A stretch of 64,000 bases of DNA from contig QVOM02000029.1 of NCBI GenBank assembly GCA_003586115.2, positions 32,146,625 to 32,210,624 of the forward strand, read 5' to 3'. The stretch's first letter is position 1. Every line of letters begins with the position of its first letter. The notes under the pieces are model-generated. The model made no database searches. It was not told the origin of the DNA and was given only the letters and a program-made list of their open reading frames with translations. Of the stretch, positions 47,871 to 59,639 are shown piece by piece. The translations under genes were made by a program, and so were the position numbers. Origin of the DNA: Salvator merianae (Eukaryota; Chordata; Lepidosauria; Squamata; Teiidae).

Positions 47871-49141
47871 TACCTGAAAGTTGACTCACAGCTCCATTAT
47901 GAACAGTTTAACTGAAAAATGCTTTTAGTATGGCTCACTTCAGGATAGCCAAAACTTTGTCTTTCCATCAAGAAGGATTTATTAATTCAACCACCCAATA
48001 CTTCCACCTCTGAGTTCTTGAATTAGCCATGTCAGGCAAGCATAGAGTAAATATGAGGTAGGTCTTCCACCTAGCAGAATTCTCTTCAGGTGTATATCCA
48101 TAATAATAGGGGAAGAACAAGCATGCCCAGTGAGCATGCAGTTATTGTGGTATTCAGGATGAACTAACGTGTTAATACATAAAGTACTGTGTAAAATGAA
48201 TAGCAAGCTATTAGGTGTTCATCCACTCCTCACTTTAGGTTTGTAGCTTAAAGCCAATTTGTTTAAATTGGTGTAAGTTCTTCTGACATTACATAGGATT
48301 TGAATGCCAGCTAAAAAAAAAAAAAAGGGAATAAGAGCAGTCAAACTCATTTATTTTTCTTTGCCTGAATTTACTGCTTAAGTAAATGTGTAGGATTTGC
48401 TGAGTAAGCACTGTAATGGCATGAATACAACATGTTAACGATATACTCTTGCAGAGCAGTCCATTTAAAGTCATCCTCACTATTTATGTTTATCTCCTTT
48501 TTGCATATCTGTGATTTGAGGACTGTATAGCAACTCAGTAATCACAAATATTTGCAGATTCCAGTGACCCTGTACACATTTTTCAGCTATGTCCCATCCT
48601 TTTTTAATCTCTCCTCACCCCCCTTCCACCTTTCTTTTTTTGAAATATTTCCAGAGGTCATTATCCCAGGTGCTGACTCCCCCCTGATCCCTTTTGCTCT
48701 TTCCAGATGCCTTCACTGCTTTCCAGTCTCTCCTTTCTGATTTAAATGCTTTCCATTGGTCATTGTCCCAGATGTTTCCATCTCTTCCTTCCACCCCTGC
48801 ACTCTTTCCCAGACGTAGGCAAAGTCTCCTCTCCATACTCTTTCACCTCTTTCCACTTTGGAAACTTGTCTTTCTGGCCATCCCAGATGCTTACAGCCCC
48901 CTCAAGGATACTGTAAATAATTTTTTTGGTATAGCCAACAAAAGGATGAATATAGAGACTGTTTCAGTAACTTCCTTCCTCTCATAAGACCAACGATTTG
49001 CCATTCACAAATTTGCAATCCACAATGTTTTTGCAGAAGGTAACCTTCATAAATAACAAGGGACAACTGTACTTACATAATCTTTCAGAGTTCTTCCAGA
49101 TTTCTGTGTTATTGTTTGACACTCATATTATTAATATTTAC
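47871..49141. other. SPAG1 intron with an imperfect tandem duplication
   Basis: Mostly unique, with an A-run at 48312-48325. A pyrimidine-rich imperfect direct repeat lies at 48,640-48,895 (separate entry). Confidence 0.5.
48640..48895. repeat. Imperfect direct repeat of about 102 bp
   Basis: GGTCATTATCCCAGGTGCTG (from 48656) recurs as GGTCATTGTCCCAGATGTTT (from 48758) and more weakly as GGCCATCCCAGATGCTTA (from 48876). The first two are 102 bp apart, an exact multiple of three. Confidence 0.6.
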
Positions 49142-49294
49142 CTGTTGACACTGTCATTTGCTGCCTGGATTCCACTGTCTATTTGTAGTAATGTTTTATA
49201 ATCAACATATGCCTTTCTGTATTGTTCCATAGACTCGTAGGCCATTGCTCGTCGTAAAAGAGGTTTAAAAGAATATGGGTGATGTTCTAGTGCT
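49142..49294 (-). CDS. SPAG1: SPAG1 coding exon: TPR cluster 2, third repeat
   Basis: The acceptor TTGTCCTTAG is followed by ALEHHPYSFKPLLRRAMAYE and SMEQYRKAYVDYKTLLQIDS, ending NDSVNR with the donor CAACAG|GTAAAT (phase 2). KPLLRRAMAYExxEQYxKAYVDYKTxLQID is a clear SPAG1 signature. Confidence 0.96.
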
Positions 49295-50506
49295 CTAAGG
49301 ACAAATTGTGAGAAGTTATTACAGGAACTAAAAAGCAAGTAAGCACAAGACAACATATAGATTTGCAACACAGTTATATACATGCATATGTGGAATGTTA
49401 ATACTGTCTGACCTATATATGATAGTACCAGACGGTCTATTGCATTTTTCAGATAATTTTTATTTTGCAGTCATGTTCTTGAAAGCTAAGAAACCAACTT
49501 CAGCTAAGTGATAAACTCAATGCCAAAGGAACAGCTCAGACCTATTGGTTATTCTGCTTCTAGATTTATCTTTATAAAAAATGTTTATTAGAGTTGCATT
49601 ACTTTCAATAAGGAAATAAGGATATATGGTATTTCGAGGACATACAGTTAAGGGACTCAAAAATGTTGTGAGTATTGTGTGGAGAATATACAGCAAAATG
49701 GTCTCATCAGTAGCAGATCCAGTTTCTTGATCCAACTGTATGTAATAGTATTCCATTATCTTAAAGGTGCTAATTTAGTAGAATCAACAATAATCAAAAT
49801 ATCTTAGAACACTCTGATATGGTTGCTTATTAATTATGAAAGGTATTTCACATACAGAGTTTGAGATAAGAATATATGATCCAGAAATCCTTGTTAAATT
49901 AGAAATGCCAGTACTAAACATTTCAGTATAATATGTTTATCACTGAATGATTTTTAAAGTTAATGAATATGAGCCTGACTCTACAGGTATTTCCAATGCC
50001 TGAAATATGATTGATCGGATACCGCTTAACCAAAGATATATATAAAATCTTAGTAACACTTAATGCTGCATGCTTAGACTAAAGAATGCGTTGAGTGCAT
50101 TAGCCCCATCCTCCAAAATGTACTATGCACAGAAATTATGATAGTTGCTAGGTACTACTGCAATATAAATTCCACACAATTATGTCACAATTATGATGCA
50201 ACACTACAGTACTCGTAAAAGGTTCAAGACATCATCAAGTAAAATTTTAGATCCAGAAAATCAAGTTAGAAGTTTGGACCTAAACACCGAGAACTGACTC
50301 GCATATGATTCTGCTATGAGATTATTTTAATCTTACATTCAAACCTTCCATACATATTATATAACTCGGAAAAATACTGTGCATACTCTGACAGAACACA
50401 GATACTAACATTAATAGCTATTATACACCCTTAGAACAATTTAAAATAATTAGAACATGAAATGCTATTGTAATCATTTATTTTCTTGTACACAACTGGT
50501 ATTTAC
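49295..50506. other. SPAG1 intron, no recognised element
   Basis: AT-rich unique intron within TPR cluster 2; nothing assignable. Confidence 0.45.
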
Positions 50507-50606
50507 CTGTTACAGTCCTGAATGCAGTAAGCACAGTTTCCTTCTTTGAGGTAACATGCTGCTCTGTTTGAATACAAAATACTTAGATCCTCTGGACTTT
50601 TCTTTC
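50507..50606 (-). CDS. SPAG1: SPAG1 coding exon: TPR cluster 2, second repeat
   Basis: The acceptor TAATTTTAG is followed by KKSPEDLSILYSNRAACYLK and EGNCAYCIQDCNR, with the donor AACAG|GTAAAT (phase 2). SILYSNRAACYLKEGNC is nearly identical to human SPAG1 (from memory). Confidence 0.96.
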
Positions 50607-50975
50607 CTAAAATTACATGTAATTATAAAGCAAGGTGATTACTGAAATCTCAGTTTTTGCTAGTAAAAATCACATTATTAGGTTTCAAGTTGCACTGCAG
50701 TGGTACAGTTTTGCAGATGTAGCAAAACTTCTTTTTTATTTTTATTTTTATCTTTCCTATAAATTCATCCCATTACTTTAACACACAATCAGGTAACAGC
50801 TACTGTGAAATTATCTTTTTTAAAAATCTGGTTCATAGAGGTACTAAATTTGAACAGTCTAATACGATAGCTTATATATTACAGGCATTTTTAGTCTACT
50901 CATTCCTGATTTAAGAAAAAAAAACTGGGGGAAAGAATATTAAACTTAATCTGCAGGCATTTTAGAATTACTCAC

Positions 50976-51389
50976 CTGAACTGTTGACATTTTCAATTGC
51001 CTCTGAGTACTTGAGGATGGCCTCTCCAAATTGCCCATTTCTGAATAATTCATTTCCTTCAGCTTTCAGAGTTTCTGCAGTGGAAGGCACTAGAACAGAA
51101 CCTCTTTTTCCAGCTGAAGATTCAGCATTCTTCAGCTTTACTTCCTTGTTTTTGCTACGATTTTCATCCTTGTTCAGATAGCCATTTACTTGGTTTCCAC
51201 ACGTTTTCGGTTTGTTTGTTTCGGAGACGTTCTTTTTAACATTATGTTCTGAGGGGTCATTGTGTCTCTGTTCTTCTCTGTATTCGGCCTTACAGCCATC
51301 TTCTTTACTAGGGCACTTTTTTTGTGCATTTCCCATCTCAGCCTTCTCACTTCTGATCTCTCCTCCTCCTCCGAGCACTGGGGTTCTTT
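50976..51389 (-). CDS. SPAG1: SPAG1 coding exon: linker and first helices of TPR cluster 2
   Basis: The acceptor CCTTGTAG is followed by RTPVLGGGGEIRSEKAEMGN and AQKKCPSKEDG, a long Lys/Asn/Glu-rich linker, then AEGNELFRNGQFGEAILKYS and EAIENVNSSG; the donor is GTTCAG|GTGAGT (phase 1). The second half is a TPR. The linker is low-complexity and diverges from human except for a short MGNxQKK block. At 414 bases it is the longest SPAG1 exon in the window. Confidence 0.93.
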
Positions 51390-52489
51390 CTACAAGGAAG
51401 TTAATCTGCTAGGTTAGAATTTACATCATCAGAAGGAACTATTGTAAAAACAAGGAAGGGGTGGATTAAAAGTCTGTACTGTGAAACTACTGAGACATTT
51501 TAGCTTCCGGGAATAAATTTGACTCTGATTACCTGTCTGTCTCTGAAAAGGACATCATGAATTAATAAATGTAAAACATTTTCCAGGGTGAGAACTTAAT
51601 AATGCCAAACTAATTCCTCCATTTAAGGACTGGCACCACTCTCTCTTAAATGGTACACAATTCACCTTGAAATTAACCTTTTCGGTTCTGGCTGCTCAGC
51701 TTTAAAAGCTGCTCTGATTAGCAAATTAGGACATAAATCACAGCTACACTTCTAGTCACAATCACAATTTATCTTTGTCGTTTAAGTACACAGAAAACGC
51801 CTAGCTACATGATACAACAGAACATTATGTTTGAAGTCTGCTAAAGAATTGAAAGACTGAAGGTAACATTTTAGCTCTTGGTTTGAAACAAACAAACAAA
51901 CAAACATTCAGCCCAGAACTGATAACCACAGCGGTATTCAACTACTTTAATATACAAGAAAGATGGATTCGTTCAAACTGCCCACTCACTGAAAAGATAC
52001 TATTTATCCAAACTAATAAACGGGAAGTCAATTTTTGACACCCAGTGAATACTCGAGATTGCTTAGATAGTAAATACATACTAAGAGTATGCTTTATTTC
52101 ATCTAGCCTCTAAAAGAATAATAAAAAATAATCTGGAGTGAGGGAAAATAGAAAAAAGGAACAATAAACTAGTAGGCCCTTGGTAGCATGAGAATGAAAG
52201 ACTTCTTCCACACTCTGCATTGGAAAGGCCACTTCCTCTGTGTTCATCCCCTCACCTACCTATGGTTTCTTGCTCATCCCCGCATTCAAGCGCTCATTTC
52301 CCTGCTGCTGAATGTCCCACCTCCCTCCATGCCTCACTTGCTCCACCACTTGCACTACCAGTCACCCCCTTTTCCCACTTCTATATTTATCTCACTCAAC
52401 CTGCTCCCCCTCTCTGCTCACCTAGCTGTGTATCCTATCCTTCCAACTCTCCCTCCATACTACTTCTGCTACTTCACTTGTTCACGCCT
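51390..52489. other. SPAG1 intron, no recognised element
   Basis: Unique DNA with an (ACAA)n run at about 51,889-51,904, then a C-rich stretch from about 52,200 whose long frames look like composition artefacts. Confidence 0.4.
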
Positions 52490-52740
52490 CAGGGCAGACA
52501 ATAAAATCACTATAAATAAAGATAAAATAGATTGGCTAAAGCAATAACAGTGCCTGCGTGGGGAAAGGATGCTGTTCTCTCAGCCAAAGTCAGGATAAAG
52601 AGGTGCGTCTTCATTGGATGTCTAAATACATACAACGAGGGGGTCTGACACACCTCAGAGGGGAAAGTTATTCTATAAGTTTGGGGGCTACCACCAAGAA
52701 TACCATCCCATGCACCCCCACCCTTATTTGTTCTTCCTCT
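52490..52740 (-). mobile_element. L2-like LINE 3' end, antisense
   Basis: The reverse complement carries the L2 3' module seen at 55,330-55,400 (tail near ATAGATTGGCTAAAGCAATA and CAGTGCCTGCGTGGGGAAAG on the + strand). A G-run of 11 bases follows at 52826-52836. Confidence 0.6.
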
Positions 52741-52982
52741 TTGCTGTCCCCGTTGTTTGTCCATGGCCATGCCCACTCTCCAGCCATCAGAAAGATTAGA
52801 GAAGAAACTATGCAGCAGGAGGAGTGGGGGGGGGGGAGGAGGAAGGTGGAGGAAGAGACACTTCCATTGGCTAGGAAGGCTTTGAGTAGCTCGGCAACTG
52901 TAGACCGATGCATAAAGTCCACTGGTAATGGTACTTCTGGGTTGAATGCACATCCAATGAAAATAAGTAAAGTCTGTATTAC

Positions 52983-53145
52983 TTTTGTCGCAGCTGTCAC
53001 TTTTGTCTTCAGCTTCATGTCTTTGTTCTTTATCACCATCTAATTCTTCTTCTATATCTTCAATTGGTATTTTTTTCCCCTTGATCTTTGTCTGAGAAAT
53101 AGGCTCTGACTCTTTCATATTCTTCTCAATATCCAACAGTTTTTT
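52983..53145 (-). CDS. SPAG1: SPAG1 coding exon: charged linker after TPR cluster 1
   Basis: The acceptor TGTACTACAG is followed by KKLLDIEKNMKESEPISQTK and IKGKKIPIEDIEEELDGDKE, ending SDSCDK with the donor GACAAAA|GTAATA (phase 1). It corresponds to the human segment around KTLSEVERDLKNSE and KGKRMVIQEIENSEDEE. The linker is charged and probably unstructured. The donor is weaker than others in the gene, so the exact end is less certain than the exon itself. Confidence 0.85.
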
Positions 53146-53596
53146 CTGTAGTACAGACATAATAGTTAAATAAAGCGTACAAAATCTTGTACTGCTGAAT
53201 GGTGCTTTAAAATATTTATATTTTAATGTTTGTTTTATTGTACGTTGTGACCTGACCTATGACCTCCAGGTGAATGGTGGAATACAAACATTATAAACAA
53301 ATGAACAAAAAAAATCTTTATTATGAGAAGAATTCCTGGGTCACTTGAGCTATAGTATAAGCCTTCATAGGTTAGATTATGCTTCATCAGAGCTACATGC
53401 CTGGTGAGGTTGAAAACAAATGAGATCAATGGGATGTTAAATGCAAAAAAAAAAAAAGTAGAAACACTGATCATTATATAAACAGTAGCAGTACTTTACA
53501 CAGCAGCTGAGTTGAAAAAGCACAGCCATCCTGATATTGGTAAGCCAACTAATACACAACACCTTACAAATACTTTTGCCTCTGCTCTATACACAA

Positions 53597-53971
53597 TACA
53601 GGATGTTTCAAAGAGATGGACCCGATTTGAAATTGCTATATCTCTGCAATCATGAACCACTCATAAATGAAACTCTTATCACTTGAAAGGGTGGGGTATA
53701 GAGTTTCAAATCTGGATGATCTCAAAACCAGAATCAGTGGACTTCAGTGGAAGAAGACACTGTGAGAGGCACTGGGCATGAATTCAACTATTGTTTCAAT
53801 GTTGTCCATAGCGCAGGTGGAGGGCACAGAGAGCTCAGAGAGCATTTATAAACTAGTTAGTAAAACCTGATAACTCATTAAACTGCTTGTAACATTTTGT
53901 GTAATTGCAACATGTTGCCATTGTGAAATATACTACTTTGAAGTTGGGTCCATCTTTTGAAAAATCCTGTA
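53597..53971. mobile_element. Mariner-type MITE with TA target duplication
   Basis: TA flanks both sides. Left end CAGGATGTTTCAAAGAGATG followed by GACCCGATTTGAAATTGC; right end TTGGGTCCATCTTTTGAAAA then ATCCTG, the inverted match over roughly 35 bp. About 370 bp, no coding capacity. Such ends are typical of mariner-family elements. Confidence 0.8.
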
Positions 53972-53974
53972 TAC

Positions 53975-55420
53975 CACTTCAATATGGTAGTGGTGCAAAC
54001 CTTCTCAAGAGGTCCTCCCTGGATCCAGATGCACTAAAGAACTGCTACCTGATAGCTAATATTCCCTTTCTGGAAAAGGTATGGGAGAGGCTGCCCAACT
54101 GCAAGCATGCTTGGGGAAGCTGATTATCTAGACCCATTTCAATCTGGCTGCAGATCTGGTTATGACACCGAAACCACCTTGGTCACTCTGGTTGATTTTT
54201 CCCCACATTTTTCTTTATTATTAATTCATGTTACATTAGTGCACTATCTTACCACAATAATTGACATCAAATTCAAGAATGTTATTTTCCTTCTTTCTCC
54301 CCCCCCCTCCCCTAACCCCAGGCAATGATCATCATCAATACCTTCTCCTCTTCCATTGGAAGATCACTGGTTGCTTTCATGGATGACCATCTCCAGGACA
54401 AAGACAGGGGGAATGTCACCCTGTTGGTTCTCCTAGATCTTTCAGCAGCTTTTGATACCATTCGCTACAGTATCCTTCTGGAAAGGCTATGGAGTTTGGG
54501 AGCTTGAGGCATTACATTGCAATGGTTCTGCTCCTATCTCTTAGATCAATGCCAGACAGTGGTTGTTAAGAGTTTTTTACTCTATGGCCTGGAAACTCAC
54601 TTGTGGGAGTTCCTCAGGAATCAATCTTATCTTCCATGTTCTTTAAAATCTAAATGAAGCCAATGGGAGAGGTCACCAGGAGTTTAGGGATAAAGTCCCA
54701 TCAATACCAAGATGATATCCAGCTTTATCTCTCCATGCCATCTGAAGCAAGAGAGTGCTTGACAGATGCTTGGAGGTAGTAAAGGGCTGGATGGGGTACT
54801 GTGTGTCACAGGGTCTTGTGTCCATTAAGAACAGAAGCATTCTGAAGCCAGGAGTGCCTACTTCCAGCTACAGCTCCTTCTGGACAGAGAAGTCTTGGCC
54901 ATAGTAATCCATGCTCTGGTAACTTCCAGGCTAGACTACTGTAATGCACTCTACATGGGGCTGCCCTTGAAGATGGTTCGGAAGGTGCAGAATGCAGCAG
55001 CAAAACTTCTAACACTACTGGCTCGATGTACATCATGCTGGTTTTAAAAGAATTGATCTGGATGTCTATTTGCTATAGAGCCCAATTCAAAGTACTGACA
55101 CTAACTTATGAGGCTTTATCAACTTGGGCTCCAAATATCTAAAGGAATGCCTTCTCCCATAAAGACTTGCCCTAAGGTCTGTCGATGAAACCATCTTGGC
55201 TGTGCCACCCTCTTCAGAAGCTAAGGAGGGCACGTGGGAAGGCTTTCTCAGTGACAGCCTCCAGGTTATATAACTGGTGAAGACGCACCTCTTTATCCTG
55301 GCCCTTGACTGACAGAATGGCATCCCCTCCTCATGCAGGCACTGTTATTGCTTTAGCCAACCTGTTTTACTTGTACTTATAGAGATTTTATTGTAGCTTG
55401 CCCCGAGAACGTTTTCTAGG
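53975..55420 (+). mobile_element. L2-like LINE, reverse transcriptase to 3' end
   Basis: Sense frames show, in order: LLKRSSLDPDALKNCYLIAN with IPFLEKVWERLP, DPFQSGCRSGYDTETTLVTL, then VTLLVLLDLSAAFDTIRYSI (RT motif A with catalytic Asp), YQDDIQLYLSMP (YxDD motif C, at about 54,706-54,745), and the C-terminal block around 54,890-55,095. Frames are broken. About 180 bp of unrelated DNA (roughly 54,200-54,375) splits the RT before motif A. It lies antisense to SPAG1, in an intron. Confidence 0.85.
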
Positions 55421-56846
55421 AATGCGCAAAACTAATTTGAAACACATTCTAAGTTTCCAGTGCGGAGACTTTTTTTTTTACAGCAGGTGATGAGAGGAAG
55501 CAGCCCTGACATGGAAGTAGTAGGGGTTCAGATGAGGGATAGAACAGTGCTTGCTAATGTGAATTGCAAGGCACTGGGGCCAAACTGATCATTCTCTTGC
55601 CCCTTCAATTTTCACACTGATGCCAACTACCTCCTACAACCCTGGTAAAACAAGGACTCCTCAGCAGCAAGTTGTAATGTGTTTTGAATTATAGTTCTCC
55701 TACTTATAACATGGTTCTGTTTTCAAGCAACTGGCCTTCCCTCACAGAATACAATGTTAAAAAGCAAAACTATGCTATAGTAAAAGTAGCCGCAATCTAT
55801 GAAAGATGCATTTTCAGCAACATCTGTTAGATAGCACTGCAGTAACATAATGTGTATAATAATACAGATTTTGAAGGGAGACAAGGGTAGTTTTGCACAT
55901 TGCTACATTTTTATCATCAAATTTAAAATGAGATGAAATCTACTGCAACTATTGCTATTTATAAATATCTAAAATCAGAAGGAAATAGTGAAGTGGATTT
56001 GTAAATAGAAACAAACAGTTTAGGATAATAAAAGCCGTTAATACATGAAGAAGTTCCAATTATCTCTCCCAATTAGGATTTGCAAACCCAACAGGAATAT
56101 CAGTTAACTAAGAACAAAGTGATACTCAAAGATAAAAATACAAACGCAGTGTACATTAAATGAATGACTCATAATATAATGGCTCAAAGCTGCTTATAAC
56201 CACCCAAGTCACAAACTTATCTGGACTGTAACACCTTGACAACTTCTAAGAACAACGTAATGGCACTCCATCCGTAGAACACCCTTCCAAAACTCATTTT
56301 GCACCACCTGTGATCTTGCTGGTGCTTGTGGTTTAATCTGGGCTTATCATATATTTGGTTTTCCATAAAAAAATAAAAATAAAAAAGCATAAAAACACCA
56401 GAGATGTTACTAGTGTCACAAGAAACACTGACAAATCCAACCAGTTAGTCAGGACTCTGCCAGAAGCAACCAGCATGGTTTTATGCGCAAAGATATTTTT
56501 ATGTTAGTTATACAACACGTTACTGTTATCTCCAAACACACAAAACCAACGGCATAATCTGTTAAGGAGGCTATTGCTGTCTGAGCTGTCAAGGTGGAAC
56601 AGGGCTTTCACTAAATCCTAGAGCCCGGACATACCAAGTGGATGCGTGTTCTTGTACTACAGCTTCCGCTGTTCTTTCTCATGCTACTTGGAGCTAATAG
56701 GAACAAGACACTAACTTTACTCATGACTACAGGGTTGGGGGAAGATGGCTATAATCAGCCAACATTGTAATTCTGCTTTTCAATAATCACACACCTAATA
56801 GAACAACATTCAGACTATCTCCATAAAGTGAAATAACATTACTTAC
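55421..56846. other. SPAG1 intron, no recognised element
   Basis: AT-rich unique DNA between the L2 copy and the third TPR exon of cluster 1. Confidence 0.45.
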
Positions 56847-56953
56847 TTTAGCTATAGCATTTTCTGGTTCAATTTGTAACACGTTTGACAAATCTTCTGC
56901 AGCTTCCTTGAACTTATGTAGATTAGTGTAAACGGTAGCACGGCGCATAAGAG
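56847..56953 (-). CDS. SPAG1: SPAG1 coding exon: TPR cluster 1, third repeat
   Basis: The acceptor CAATCTGCAG is followed by LMRRATVYTNLHKFKEAAED and LSNVLQIEPENAIAK, with the donor GCTAAA|GTAAGT (phase 0). The pattern RRATxYxxxxKxxEAxEDLxxVLxxEPxN is a canonical TPR. Confidence 0.95.
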
Positions 56954-58716
56954 CTGCAGATTGATAAAAGTCCATCAATTTTACTATATTACTGTATGTT
57001 GTCTGCATATGTGCATATTTATATATATAGTGGAAAGATAAATCTGCATTAATTATCTAAAATTGCACAAATTATGGCGAATTAGGTATGAAACAAGCAG
57101 AATAGCTCTTTAAAAATCCAGTCCCTTTTGCCATGATACGAACCACTTTGATGCATTAAGCAATATGCATTTTTTCAAATACAGTTTCATATATTTTTAG
57201 TCTATCCTAGTCTCCTATCCAGATAGAATTGATTCACTAAAAATATAAATATTTACAATATAACTATTACATTTCAATATTGTTCTACTTCAGAGGAGCT
57301 CAGAGTGTTGTAAGTTACATCTGCTTCCCAACAACAGTCACGCTACCTAGGCTAGTTTTTGATCTTAGTCTTTCCAGTTCTGATCAAGTATTTTATCACA
57401 TAGGTTCGCTTTATAGGAATTGCAGAATGTGGACATATAACTGTAAATGTAGTAGATCAAAAGAACATTACAACTGGCAAGACTAAGCTTCTTTTAAATA
57501 CACAAGTCTAATCCAGGGAACCATCAGCTCCCCGGAATGGACCCTGAAGGGTTGTGAGATGGGTCGCACCTTTATGGACAATGCAGAAAGTCTGTCCTAG
57601 AGCAGTGGATGGCTGTTGCCCACTGGAACTGCATGGGCAGAGACCAAAACTTTTAAAAGGAAGTGGTATCAGAAATCAGAAAAGGGAGTGCTAATGGCAG
57701 ATGCGGTTTCTGTTCAAACTTGCACGCAAACAGACATCAGTGACACAATGGATTATACACATGAATCAGCCCTGAACTGAAATATGGGCAAAGGAGAAAG
57801 GGATTCATGTAATGCAGGTATAACAGGGCACTGCCCACTTGGCTGTTATGGACCAACTGCCCTTACCCAAATGCTCTCCACTATTGACTGACAAAACCTG
57901 CTAATATCATGGTTTATTTCCAGATCTCCTATAGTTATAAAAACTGGAAGGATTCAAAGCCTTTTCACTCCTGATAAGAAGAAAGAAATGGGGGGCTTGA
58001 AACATGTGATACAGTGTTGACATCATAAAGGATTTTTACAAAATAATGCCACCATGGTAACATCTTACAATGAAAATGAGTACACTTTAGAAACTATACT
58101 GTAGTATCCCTCTGGTCACGTATTTCAGAAAGGACAAAAAGATCCTATTTGATTCTCAAATTTTTAATTCACATGCCAACTCTGCTGAATTTGTTTTCAT
58201 GAAATATTGAAACATGATTGCCATCCCCATTGTTTATCATTAATGAACTTCTCTCTGTTGATCAGCAATTGGAAGAGAAAGTTTGTTACTTGGAGAGAAC
58301 ATTTTCCTCCATTTTATGGTTGGCCAAAATGAAAGGGAGTAAGCTTAAGGAATAAACATGGAGGACTAATGGAAAAATATTCAGGTTTCTAATGGCATAA
58401 TTTATATTGTTCTACTGCAGATATTCCACAAACACAGATATGTGAAGAACTGACCAAGAGTACTAAACTGACATTCAATGAACAGCTCACTTCCACTGTT
58501 ATATTAATATGAGAGACAAATAATATTTAATACAGGTGGTTCTACAGTAGTTCATTTTTGTATATAGTACTTTATTGGTAGAAACTGTTGCTACAGTAAC
58601 TGCAATTCACAAATTATTTAAACTAGAGAATTTGTCACATATACTGACTTAATTCTGTAATTTTACATGTTTTACATTGCACTCCATTCAAAGAAATATT
58701 TTCCCCTTCATTTTAC
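56954..58716. other. SPAG1 intron, no recognised element
   Basis: Unique intronic sequence, no repeat signature recognised. Confidence 0.45.
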
Positions 58717-58847
58717 CTTTTATATTTCCAGGGTCCATTTTAAATACAGCCTCACAATCCTGAAGGGCCACATGCCAATTCTGAAGTTTTATTTCTGCCT
58801 GAGCTTTGTTGTTATACGCAGCCAAAGTGGGAAATGCACATATACTC
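58717..58847 (-). CDS. SPAG1: SPAG1 coding exon: TPR cluster 1, second repeat
   Basis: The acceptor AATTTTGCAG is followed by SICAFPTLAAYNNKAQAEIK and LQNWHVALQDCEAVFKMDPG. YNNKAQAEIKLQNWxxALQDC is a strong match to the SPAG1 TPR (YNNRAQAEIKLQNW in human). The donor is AAAAG|GTAAAA, phase 1. Confidence 0.95.
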
Positions 58848-59639
58848 CTGCAAAATTAGAGACACGAGTGATCTACTATTCATAAAGCTCTGTATTTGCA
58901 GCTTTCCATATTTGATGCCAAGGATTTGTGACCTTTCTGCACTATTTGAAAAACAAAATGACACCAAAATTCAGATATTTTTATCACTTGGAGCCTGGAA
59001 AAGTGAAGTGCTCTCTCTCTCTCGGTTGTTGTTTTTTGTTTTTATTTGTTTGTTTTAAGAAGTGTGTTGTCTTAATCCAAAGTACTGTATTAATATTTCA
59101 ATAAAAGCTCCAATCATAGCTTAAAGGTTAACAAGTTTAAGAGATATGCTACAGCATAGGTCAGAGATCATAAAGCAATACCCCCAACTGACATATACAC
59201 AGATGTGTAAATGCAGACAAAAGAACATAGGGATTCATTTTACAAAGTAGAATTGGTAACTCAGAAATACAGTGTCGGACAGGTGCATAAATATAAAGAA
59301 AAACAAGATATTGCGAAAAGAATGAATGATCCAATAACAGTACACAAGATCTCCCATCTGGTTATGCGTGTCCTTCTCAGGAACATAAGGCTCCATCATC
59401 CATCACTGTTACACTCAGATTGCTGGTCGTTAAGCTAAATATGTGTTAAATATTATTTATTATTTAACCAACCAATCAATCAATAAAAAAGATAATCAAG
59501 ATATGGGAAACAATCATTTTCTGGCAACCAGGCAATCCCAGTCTCATTTGACCCAACACAGCAACTCCAATTCCAAAGCTTTGAAGAAAAACATTTGGAC
59601 TTTGCTAAAATACAAAAGCCACTGGGGAACTGTCCATAT
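58848..59639. other. SPAG1 intron between a TPR exon and the CpG-rich island
   Basis: AT-rich; short (CAAT)n-like run at about 59,467-59,485. Nothing else recognised. Confidence 0.45.

Noticed and set aside
52188..53160. Long overlapping frames around 52.2-53.2 kb on both strands
   Set aside because: Apart from the SPAG1 exon at 52983-53145 they lie in C-rich intron, an L2 3' end and a G-run; the - strand frame runs past the exon donor into intron.
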